Source of the DNA: Cladorrhinum sp. PSN259
Taxonomy: Eukaryota > Ascomycota > Sordariomycetes > Sordariales > Podosporaceae
Direction of reading: 5' to 3'
Assembly (NCBI GenBank): GCA_033725935.1
Contig: MU867076.1
Span: 1-64,000, forward strand
Length of the DNA stretch: 64,000 nt
In this document: in pieces, positions 23,930 through 34,084 of the stretch
How the letters are laid out: each line of letters opens with the position of its first letter
Position numbering within the stretch: position 1 is the stretch's first letter
The notes under the pieces: generated by a model
The model's input: only the letters and a program-made list of their open reading frames with translations
Told to the model about the DNA's origin: nothing
Database searches by the model: none
Made by a program: the position numbers and the translations under genes

Positions 23930-24408
23930 TGTTACGCCTCGTGCGTAAATCCCCCCGCACACGGACTCCAATGCAGGGCATTGTGGGGTTCATAGCCAAT
24001 CACTGGCCCAGGGATGGAAAGACCTATAAGTCCTAATGCAGCTAATTAGAAGGGACTCGACCGACTCGATATTCGAGTCTATCGAGTTATATACAGACCT
24101 ACCGACTCGATAGACTCGATGGTCGAGTCTCTCGAGTTAGGATACAATATACCTAGAAACATATATAGATAGCTCCACTATAAGTAGGAGAAGTGCTAGG
24201 TACTTCTTATCGTGAGGACTTAATTCCTTACGTAAGCAATATAATCGTTCATTATCTACAATATTTAAAGCGATACTTTATAAAGCTACCTATTAGTTAA
24301 TAGTGATTAATCCCGTCTGAGAGCGTCCCGTAACCTTCGATTCCCCTGTTATATTACCCTAGGCGTACTGCCTTATAGTCTGAACCCTACCCGGTGTAGG
24401 TTGTAATA
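23930..24408 (+). repeat. 5' LTR of element B
   Basis: This 479-bp LTR starts TGTTACGCC and ends GTTGTAATA. Its cassette differs from that of A: GACTCGA and TCGAGT arms in two blocks. It carries more C-to-T changes than its 3' partner. Confidence 0.93.
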
Positions 24409-25466
24409 CGTTGCTTGCGTCACTTAAGATCGAACGTTATGCTTAGATACTACGAATAACCCTTAATATAGCTTCTACTTCCGCCAATCCCTCTACCGTT
24501 AACCTAAACGTCGATAAGGGAGAAGTCTAATTTCCGGATATTACTCCGCCTAGCGATAACGAGTCCGATGAAGAAAAGGTTCTGAAACTGAACCTTAAGG
24601 AGAAGATTAATACCATTGGACGGAAACTCCTCGGAATGGAAGAAGTACTGATGGCGAAAGACGAATTTAAGGAACTTAAGGAGGAAATTATGCGCCTTTA
24701 AACCGTTATCGCGAGCAAGCGTGCTAATAAGACCGATAACGTTCTTAAGATCGTAGCTAAGGTCGGTAAACCTCTTATTTTCAGCGGTAATAAATAAGAA
24801 CTCCTATCCTGGATCTCGTACGTTAGAATTAACCTCCGACTCTATAATATTAAGGACCCCGAGTCTTAATTCCTTTACGCTGCTAATTACCTCGGAGGAG
24901 ACCTTAAGTAATAGTTCGACGGGATCCTTAGGAACTACTTCGATTACGCCGAAGACGAAAGGGAGACCCTTACCTAATAGATCTTTAAAGAAGGGTTGAG
25001 TAAATTCGAGGAGGAAATTAAGAAAATGTACGGCGAGCCTGACGAGGAAAAGGCCGCCGAAGATTGCTTAGAGCGATTAGTGCAAACGATATTAGCTATA
25101 GCGTACGCGATATTATTCCGTCGCGACGCTTTTAAGGTGAATTAGGCAGAAGCAGGCCTAAAGAATAGATTCTATAAGGGACTGAAACCTAAGGTTAAGG
25201 ATGAACTTATTAAGGAGGACCGATACGCCTTATCGCTCGACGACTATATTAATAAAGCTATTATCGTTAATAATCGCATCTTCGAAAGAATAATGGAGGA
25301 TAAGGGCGTTTATAGGGACCCCCGCTTCCTTAAGACTAATACCCCTAGAAAGTACTAGTATAAGAGTACTTCGACTGGAACTTACCCTAGACCTATGGAT
25401 ATCGGCGTAGTATAATATAATAACTAGCGTAAGTATGGTAATAAGCTTAAGGATAAGTCTAAGGTT

Positions 25467-25511
25467 AAATGTTTCAATTATGACAAATTAGGTTATTATG
25501 CACGAGATTGT
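25467..25511 (+). pseudogene. gag zinc knuckle of element B, metal ligands lost
   Basis: The text CFNYDKLGYYARDC aligns with a C-x2-C-x4-H-x4-C knuckle in which the second Cys and the His both read Tyr (TGT to TAT and CAT to TAT). These are RIP-type transitions on opposite strands. In copy A the last Cys is also Tyr. Confidence 0.7.
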
Positions 25512-26944
25512 CGTGCCCCTAGGAAGTTCAAACTAGTGCCTGAATAGAAGCGTGTGCAGTATGCCGAAGACGATCGTACTATCAGGATGGCTTGGCAGGA
25601 TAGCGACGACGATACCCTCGCACCTACTTACGACGGCTCTAACGAGGAAGAATACACTAGCGAGCTAGAATAATACATATTACCTCTACCCGACGATAGC
25701 GAAAACTTAGAACCCGAGGGAACGATCGACTATCCCTCAGAGCTAGATATAAATAGAGATATGGACTGGTAGGTTACCTTAGAAGATATGGCAGAAAGCT
25801 TCACGGTGACCGGGAAAGTCGTGGAAGATATCCGGGAGATAGTGGTCATCCGAGAAGAGGGAGGACGAACCGACGACATACCCTTCGCTTTACCTACTTA
25901 TATCCTACACTTACGCGTCGCCTAATTCGATTATATCTACGATAATTACATTTATTATTATAAATATAAGGTTTTTTACGAATTCTTTCCCGCTTGCCTG
26001 AATAATGAACTTATTCTTAAGGTCCACGAAGTAGGATCAGATGACGAATGGAATTTTGGGACATTAACAGAACGTGCTAATATCCTCTATATGGAAAGCC
26101 AGGTACCTATAGAATATTGGGATAAGGATAAACCTGACTATAAAGATTGCCTATACGTATGGTGCGTCAGATATAAAAGAGAAAAAGCCAGAGAATGGCA
26201 TAGACGGAGAACACGATAAAACTCTAACCTTATTATAGCGCCACGATCGGGAAACGGCTAACGGGCCTCCCTAGGCCCAAGTGGATCAGATTAATTCTAT
26301 ACCGACGGATCATAACTCGCATTAGGAGGCCGCGAGCCGGATCCAATAAAAAGACCTCCATGGCGCATTACGAAACGGTCGCTAGAGCTATAGTATTAGG
26401 TAACGAGAACGCCTTAATTATAGAAATTCGATAGATAGACTCTAAAGAAAAGGAGTACCGGGCTATTGTAGTGATCGACTTAGGGAGCACGATTAACATT
26501 ATTAATCCTTCGTTTGTGAACGAAATAAGGATGCCGTAGGTTAAAAAGAAATAACCTTACTGAATAAGGACTTACGAAGGGCAAACGGCTAGTTATAATG
26601 GTGGAATCAGTTTACGGGAAATAATATTCTTAATTATAGTAGATGATGACCTATAGGAAGTGAATTTTGATATCCTACCTATAGGTCCTAAGTGCGATAT
26701 GATTTTGGGACATCCGTGGTTAAAGAAATATAACCCGGATATCGACTGGGAGAATGGCCATCTTAACTCTAGGCTTGATACCAAACGGGTGAATAGAGCT
26801 GAACTGGATAGGGCTCCCAGGTGCCTAGAGGGATAAGAGATCCCCTGCGAGCAAATAAGACATATAAGCTATGACGAGCTGATGTTAACTGATAGAGGAA
26901 GACCTAAGAAGGGACCCTCGTACCCTAAAGAACTAGAATAATGG

Positions 26945-27700
26945 GTGATGTATGTTAGACCAGAGAAACTAGAGGATAACCCGAGTGACGACTCGGGGCA
27001 CGAATTCCCTAAGGAAAAGGAAGACTTTAGCAATATTCTAAGGGAATATTATAGTTTTACCGTCTTTAGACATAAGATGAAGAACGAGCTCCCCGCGAGA
27101 ACCTCTTTCGACTACGAAATTCGACTGAAGGAAGGAGCTAAGTTGCGATACTATAAAGCATACTACCTAGGACCACGACAGGACCAGGCCTTATAAGAAT
27201 ATATCAAGGAGAATTTACTAAAAGGGTTTATTCGGGAGTCGCAGAGTGAAGCGGCCTATCCTATTTTATTTATACCTAAGAAAGGGATAATAGACTTGAG
27301 GCTTATGGTTGATTATCGCTAACTGAACGAGGAAATAATTAAGAACAGGTATCCGCTGCCGCTTATTAGGGAGATGAAGGACAGATTGGCTGGCGCCTAA
27401 TGGTTCAGTCGTCTTGATCTTCCGATGGCCTTTGGCTATATCCGGATTAAGGAGGGGGACGAGTGGAAAATAGCTTTCAGGACTCGCTACGGGCACTTTG
27501 AGTACCAGGTTATGCCTTTTGGACTCACCAATGCCCCGGCGATATTCTAAAGCATGATTGACCATACCTTACGCCCTTATCTGGATCGATTTACCTTTGT
27601 ATATTTGGACGATATCTTGATTTATTCCAAGACGCTTGAGGAGCACTAGGAATATGTGCGATAGATTTTATAGACGTTATAAGACGCGGGATTATTAGTG
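26945..27700 (+). pseudogene. Reverse transcriptase region of element B
   Basis: The open piece at 26945-27196 carries the start of the RT domain (FDYEIRLKEGAKLRY). After an amber codon the text continues with GFIRESQSEAAYPILF and reaches YLDDILIYS at 27602. The catalytic Asp pair is intact in B and in A, but stops before and after it prevent translation. Confidence 0.8.
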
Positions 27701-28669
27701 AATTTACGTAAGAGCGAATTCCACGTATAGAAAACAATTTTTCTTAGATTCGAGATCTCTCCGGGAGAAATCCGAATGGAACTAGCCAAAATTGCGGCAG
27801 TCAAGGACTGGCCGGCACCAATAAACCAGAAAGAAGTTAGAATGTTTATTGGATTTATTAACTTCTATAGATCCTTTATTAAAGGATTCGGCAAGATTGC
27901 CAAACCCCTATACGAGCTCACTAGCGAAGGATATCTATTTGAGTGGAAATAAGAATAATAAGACGCCTTTGACCAGCTTAGAAAAGCCATTAGTAGCGAA
28001 CCAGTGCTACGGATGCCAGATTTTAGCAGACCTTTCTAAGTCGAGACGGATGCATCAGACTTTGCCATAGGAGCAGAGCTTTACTAATATTTCGACGACG
28101 GGCGACACCCCGTAGGATTCGTTTCGAAGAAAATCTCTGGATTAGCACTTAATTATCCAATTTATGATAAGGAGCTTATGGCCGTTATTGAGGCATTCGA
28201 TGAATGGAGACTTTATCTTAGTAGGACTGAGGAGCCAGTGGATATTTTTACAGACTACCGGAACTTAAAGTACTTCGTCATTAAGGAACTGAGTCTTAGA
28301 TAAGTACGATGGGCAGAATTCCTAGCCCCCTTTAACTTCCGTATCTACTATGTTAAGGGAAAAGAAAATGCTAGAGCAGATGCGCTTAGTAGAAGACCCG
28401 ACCATAAGGGCAATAAGAAGTACGACGCAGTACCACTTTTCAAGGAAAAAGACGAAACCCTAGAACACGTAATTCAGATCTGGGAGGACTGCGCCAGAAC
28501 CTACCACATAGAGTGGGAAGATTACGAATTTTAGGCCAAACGATGAGACGTCGATAAGGATGAAATGGAAGAACTGGAGTTACGGGTAAGACCCGAGGAC
28601 AACGACCTAGTATGGTACCTTAATAAAGCATACGTACTAGTAGATAAAAGACGAGCGTGTGTTACCAAG

Positions 28670-29400
28670 CTGCACGAAGACAAACTTGGAGGACACTTAG
28701 GAATCAAAAAAACGCTCGAACGCGTATAATAACACTACGCGTTCCCAAGAATGAAAAAGGTAGTAGAAGAGATGGTTAGAGAATGCGAGATGTGCATTAA
28801 GAGCAAGGCGGTAAGACATAAGCCGTACGGACTATTCGAACCGCTCCCTACCGCAGAACGAGCATGGGGATCTATATCGATGGACTTTATTACCAAACTC
28901 CCCGACTTAACGGTACCAGATGGAACAGACGTTAAATACGACTCTATCTGGGTAGTGGTTAATAGACTCACTAAGTGGGCCTACTTCATACCCTTTAAAG
29001 AAACCACTATGGCAGAATAACTAGCCTACTACTTCGAACGGAATATCGTGAGCCAATACGGATTGCCAGATGACATTACTTTAGACAGAGACAAGTTATT
29101 CACATCTAAGTTTTGGCAAGCCCTAATAAAACGACTGGACGTCAAATCCAAGCTCTCGACCGCGTTCTACCCCCAGACTGATAGACAGACCGAACGACTT
29201 AACTAGGTTATTAAATAATACCTTCGGTACTATATCAACTTTAAGCAGGATAACTAAGTTAACCTATTACCAACGGCACAATTGGCATATAACTCTAGCA
29301 GCATAAAGTCAACGAATATGTCACTATTCTTCGCCAATTACAGGTACTAACCAAAGCTACGTCAAGGACTAGCAGCAGACGTACCCAGAGCAGCGGTGCG
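28670..29400 (+). pseudogene. Integrase region of element B
   Basis: The HHCC finger (HLGIKK, then CEMCIKSKA) and the first catalytic Asp (ISMDFITKLPD) are readable in the open piece 28751-29020. A stop near 29018 ends the piece. Later parts of the core (SDRD-like text reading LDRDK) are still visible. Confidence 0.8.
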
Positions 29401-29910
29401 TGCAGGACGGTTACAGGAAATGCACGATATGCTAAAGGAAACACTCGAATTCGTCCGGGAACAAATACGCATCCACTACAACAAACATAGGGTCAAGGGA
29501 CCTCCCCTCGAGGAGGGAGATAAAGTGTTTCTTCTCATACGCAACCTCCACACGAAACGACCAAGCAAAAAACTCGATTTCAAGAAAATCGGACCGTTTA
29601 AAATTAAGAGGAAAATTTCGACATCAAACTATGAACTTATCCTACCCGATTCCATAAGAGTACGAACCAAAGTATTCCATATTTCCCTGCTTAAACCCGC
29701 ACTAAGAAAAGCCAAACTCGAGACGCAGCTCGAGGTAATTAACGACGAAGAAGAGTTCGACGTCGAAGATATCCTAGATTCCCGAATCAGCAACAACGAA
29801 CTCCAATATCTTATTAAATAGCTTAATTACGGACCAGAATCTAACTCGTAGGAACCTATCGATCTTTTAGACTACTCAAAGAAGCTCCAGCAATTCCACC
29901 GACAGAACCC
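29396..29910 (+). pseudogene. Integrase C-terminus and chromodomain of element B
   Basis: The open piece 29396-29821 covers the integrase C-terminal module (KVFLLIRNLHTKRPSKKLD) and enters the chromodomain (VEDILDSR, then LQYLIK). The two conserved Trp positions after LIK and after NS read TAG (TGG to TAG). The last part reads LQQFHRQNPDRP. This defines the element as a chromovirus. Confidence 0.8.
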
Positions 29911-30605
29911 AGATCGACCTAAGATACAAAATTTAAATCCAGGTCCGACCAGTCAACCCCTAAGGAGACAAGCCAATCGGGATTACCAACGTCCTCAGAG
30001 GACAACGGGGGATAGCCGTCCCCTGAGACTAAGAACTCCAATTCCGGAATAGCCGAAACGGCCGCCTCTTCTTATTCCAATCTCTCCAACTCCTCCACAG
30101 AATCCACACCACGAGAAAGAGCCCGCGCCATCTTCGCAGTCCATTTTCGCTTCTAAAGACGCAACCGGTTAATTTTCGCGTCCAGAGCAGCACGCGCTAC
30201 CTCCGCTTCCTCCATTTCAGCTTCCAGCCTATCATACTAGGAAACTATTTTACGAAGCTATCGCACCGATACCCCCAAGGCATCACATAAGGCTTGATTA
30301 TCCTAAATACACGCCGCGCAGCGAAAGGACGATATAGGCGAGGACTCGCATGGAATCGCCTTCCCTTCGCAGTAGGAACACGCGCGCACCATCGTAATCG
30401 GGGACCGGAGAACTGCTTCTAAAAGAGCGTTACGCTATATAATCCGAACGTAAAGAACATTAGGTCGAAGGGACTTATAATTCTTCTATACCCTATTAAC
30501 AGACATTTTAAGGAATTAGATAAAAAGGGAGAACTTACAGTCACAACGACAAATTTCTTAGCGTCAGAAAGTCTTCGAGGCGAAGACCATAGAGGAGGGG
30601 AAACG

Positions 30606-31084
30606 TATTACGCCTCGCGCGTAAATCCCCCCGCACACGGACTCCAATACAGGGCATTGTAGGGTTCATAGCCAATCACTGGCCCAGGGATAGAAAGACC
30701 CACAAGTCCCAATACAGCCAATCAGAAGGGACTCGACCGACTCGATATTCGAGTCCATCGAGTTACACACAGACCCACCGACTCGACAGACTCGATGGTC
30801 GAGTCTCTCGAGTTAGGATACAATATACCTAGAAACATATATAGATAGCTCCACTATAAGTAGGAGAAGTGCTGGGCACTTCTCATCGTGAGGACTTGGT
30901 TCCTCACGCAAGCAATACAATCGTTCATTATCTACAATACTCAAAGCGATACTTTGTAAAGCTACCTGTTAGTTGACAGTGATTAATCCCGTCTGAGAGC
31001 GTCCCGCAACCTTCGATTCCCCTGTCATATTACCCCAGGCGTACTGCCTTGCAGTCTGAACCCTACCCGGTGCAGGTTGTAACA
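30606..31084 (+). repeat. 3' LTR of element B
   Basis: 479 bp, starting TATTACGCC (RIP form of TGTTACGCC) after a polypurine tract (GAGGAGGGGAAACG) and ending GTTGTAACA. It is followed by TATAT. Confidence 0.93.
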
Positions 31085-31289
31085 TATATACCTTTCTATC
31101 TTCACTCACTCCTAAAAAAGTCTAAATTGGTTAATTTTAATCATGATATACTAACCAGAGCATAAAGAAACAGTTACAAGCGTAAAGCTAACCCCGGCGG
31201 AACTTGCTCAGGCTAAGTATAAAATGTACAGGGCCCGGAGGGAGTAAAAATCGTTTGAAAGCTTTGCCTCCCACAAAAATGCCTTCGAC

Positions 31290-32268
31290 GTAAGTTATTC
31301 ACCCCGTCTGGTTTAATGTTTGCAATAAATATAAAAATACTAATTAACGGACGACGATAAAAATAAGCACCTACTAAGCGTGCACCCCCTTTGCGCGCAC
31401 CCCCTTTTACTATTTACGCACTGGTTCTTATTGCCTACCTCTACCGCCCAATTTTACACCGCTTTCTTTTCTGCCCAACCACTTGATCTAATTACACCTA
31501 CAGACTTTTACCTTTTTTTAAGGCGCATTATAGGGGGGCGTTAGCCTTTTGATAGGGGGGCATCTGCAGTATCGGCTGGCACTTAAAAATCAGAAGCGCG
31601 TGTACGGAAATATGCTTGGAAACGTTATTTTGGCTGTAATTTCAAGGGGGCTTGCACTTGTAGCTTACATGCAGGGCCTTTTCCAAAAGCGGTTATATAC
31701 CGGCCAAATATCCAGAGTATACCGTCCGAATATCCATCCCGATATTCTACCAACGTTACCGCATACTATGACTCTCCACTTTGCACAGAGTCACATCCAC
31801 TGCAACGGTGATCGGGCAGAGTGGAAGCGCTACATTACGTATTACGTGCAAGTTCCGATGTGATGAAATGATGCTGATGCTCTCTGGTCACACTTCCTAA
31901 AAAGTCTACAAACTATCGATGCTCTAGAGCCAATCATAGGGATAGCTTGCATGACACCTGCTATAGGTGGTATCACATTAGGCTAAGCTCACATATGCAA
32001 GGGGAGAAATGCATTACTGTGCCACATGGGCGGCTTATTTGCAGCATAAAGAACAGGTTAGACTAGAAGCTAACCAACGTGCAGCATGCAACCCTTTATG
32101 CTACCCGGGCAGGCAATGCTGCAGACTAATCCGTAGAGGGTGGTCTAATCCATGCACGGCCCCGGCGTACTGGGGACAGTTAAAGGACTTAAATACCATC
32201 GTCAGGCCGGCTGCAGTACTGATTCTACTGCTCTTGGGAAACCAACTCCTCTGGCACACCGTTCCACC
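31290..32268. other. Non-coding stretch before the DUF1996 gene
   Basis: This contains G- and C-run clusters, the left copy of a 42-base inverted repeat (31512-31553), and the promoter of the next gene. An open frame continues upstream of 32269 to 32152, but its extra residues lack signal character, so I do not use it. Confidence 0.5.
31512..31553 (+). repeat. Left member of a long-range inverted repeat
   Basis: The sequence contains TTATAGGGGGGCGTTA followed by CCTTTTGAT. It matches the reverse complement of 39757-39798 at most positions, about 8.2 kb away. The start (GGCGCATTATAGGGG) is also related to the terminus of the TIR element at 44107. Confidence 0.7.
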
Positions 32269-33595
32269 ATGACCCCCACCACTATTGTATTCAATATCCT
32301 CGCCCTCTGCGCATTCGCTCAAGCAGGCGCGAGTCGGCTATCGAAATGGAATCCGCGCCAGCTTCCACCGGATTTTGATCCATCCAAGCTTCCGACCTAT
32401 AACGGAACGGGCCCCACGATGCTGCGCTTCGGATGCCACCAGCTCTCCATCGACCGCATCGATCCGCTCGTGAACCCGGGCGCTATCCCGTCGCCGCACC
32501 AGCACCAAATCGTCGGCGGAGACGCCTTCGACGCCTCCATGCCGCTCTCCGACATCGCCGCCGAGTCGTCATGCACAACCTGCAGCTATAGCGACGACTT
32601 CTCTAACTACTGGACGTCGAACCTCTACTTTCGCGCGCGCAACGGCAGCTACCATCGGGTCCCGCAAATGGCGCCCGGCAACCAGCCTTTTTTCAACGAC
32701 TCGTTTTCGGAGCAAATTAACGGCGGCATGTTGGTTTATTATATCTCGCCCGGCCAGAACCAAGTCACGGCGTTCCCCCCCGGGTTTCGCATGTTTTTTG
32801 GCGATGCGACGCTGCGCAGCGAACCGGCGGGGCCGTGGAACCTAAGTTCGCAAACTTGCTTCCGGTGCTACAACGCGCCAAATTTCGGAGGGGACCTGCT
32901 GCGGCCATGTCTTGATCCCCAGGTCGATTCGATGCACCTGCCAGACGGGCCTTGTTTTGGGATCAGGTCGAATATTTTGTTTCCGACATGCTGGGACGGC
33001 GTGAACCTCGATAGCACCAATCACAAGTCACATGTGGCGTACCCCGTGGAGGGTCCGCATATTTTTGATGGCATCGGCACCGCCGAGACTTGCCCGCCGT
33101 CTCATCCTATCAAGATTCCCCAGGTTATGCTGGAGATTATTTGGGACACGACGCCGTTTAATAACCCCAATGACTGGCCCGAGGACGGATCCCAGCCGTT
33201 TGTGTTAAGTACCGGGGACAAGACAGGATATTCCCAGCATGCGGATTACGTCTTTGGCTGGAAGAACGATTCGCTCCAGTTCGGCATGGAGGCGGGCTGT
33301 GCTGGTGCGAGGTGCCCGGGCATGGCGACGCAGACGCTGCAGCAGGCGGACCAATGCTCGGTTCCGGAATTGGTGGGAGAGAAATACAGCGGCTGTAAGT
33401 TTATTTTTCCCTTTTTCCACTCGCTCCGTTATTTTTAGCGACTATAATAGCTGACAAGGCCGATGCGCAGGGCTTGCCACACTTCCTGGCAATCCACCAC
33501 AGCCTCCCGTCACGACTGGGACAACCTCCAGCGCGCCTGCCCCCACAACAACAGGGAAGGGCAAAGGTAAGGGAAAGGCAAAAACCCGTAAATAG
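32269..33595 (+). CDS. Secreted DUF1996-domain protein
   Basis: Two exons (32269-33394 and 33471-33595) encode 416 residues. The intron has a GTAAGT donor, a GCTGAC branch site and a GCAG acceptor. I start at the ATG before MTPTTIVFNILALCAFAQAG, which is a clean signal peptide; the frame extends upstream but without signal character. The mature part has the family's opening CHQLSIDRIDPLVNPG followed by PSPHQHQIVGGDAF, the His-rich signature of DUF1996, then paired cysteines and the late LPG motif after the splice. The tail is Pro/Thr-rich and ends in repeated Gly-Lys. DUF1996 proteins are secreted fungal proteins of unclear biochemical role, often beside WSC domains; none is present here. The gene is intact, GC-rich and lies inside the inverted-repeat segment 31512-39798. 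Confidence 0.9.
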
Positions 33596-34084
33596 ATCCT
33601 CGCAGAGATACTCTCCCAGACAACTATTAGCAAATATATAGTAATATTCGATTAATACTTATACTTATCTCTGAACATTATTTGCTCCGTATATATAGCT
33701 TTGAGGCATGCCAAGCATTATACTCTATATGCTCCCAATGCACCCAGAGCGCTAGTTCCTCCTTAATCCGATCGGTCGGCTACTACCGGGCAGTCGTGCA
33801 TAGACTCCTCAGCTATTCAATGAGGGGAGCTCGTTAGTGCCAGTTCAATCTTCCAATGAAATAGCGCCACATCATGATGGCAGCCTAACCGCCATGAATG
33901 TGAAAATGTCACCGGCTTTTTTTTTTTTTTTTTTTTTTTTGCCCAGGGCAAAAATGTGGATTATAACGATCATATTACCTTTTATAAGTAGGACCACAAC
34001 TACGTTCAGCTCCCCTTGTAGATCTCAAACACCCGACTTAATTACGCTCTAATAATATCCTAAATCAACCTCGGATCCTCTTAA
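33596..34084. other. Intergenic, with a run of 24 T
   Basis: No gene seen. A run of 24 T occupies 33917-33940. The stretch before 34085 is probably the promoter of the NACHT gene. Confidence 0.6.

Larger units (their letters stand above)
23930..31084 (+). mobile_element. Gypsy chromovirus copy B, full length, moderately RIP-mutated
   Basis: This is a 7155-bp element with LTRs at 23930-24408 and 30606-31084 (479 bp each) and TATAT duplications at 23925-23929 and 31085-31089. Domains in order: gag (about 24470-25690), protease with DLGST (near 26479), RT with YLDD at 27602-27613, RNase H (from about 28043), integrase (HLGIKKTLERV at about 28690, then a C-x2-C finger and ISMDF near 28876) and a chromodomain (29752-29910). 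Scattered TAG/TAA codons break it, but fewer than in copy A. The chromodomain would have steered integration to methylated heterochromatin. The 5' LTR is more RIP-altered than the 3' LTR. Confidence 0.94.
23761..31289 (+). pseudogene. Small unknown gene, RIP-damaged, with chromovirus B in its first intron
   Basis: Exon 1 is 23761-23923. It starts MGKAGLFNIFKLFKSKN and reaches a GTATAT donor at 23924. Exon 2 starts at 31159 after CTAACCAG and reads open into KLTPAELAQAKYKMY, then ends at a GTAAGT donor at 31290. Between donor and acceptor lies element B, inserted so that its TATAT duplication overlaps the donor. Without B the intron would be about 76 bp. Four codons are stops (TAA after QQQT, two more TAA in exon 1, one TAA in exon 2), all explained by CAA to TAA. 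The frame joins correctly (phase 1) across the intron. I do not recognise the protein; it has a basic N-terminus and no signal peptide. Later exons are not found. RIP on it implies that it was once repeated. Confidence 0.62.

Noticed and set aside
15493..31089. Regularly spaced repeats of the LTR cassettes as a CRISPR-like array
   Set aside because: The repeats are inverted arms within LTRs, without uniform spacers, in a eukaryotic genome.
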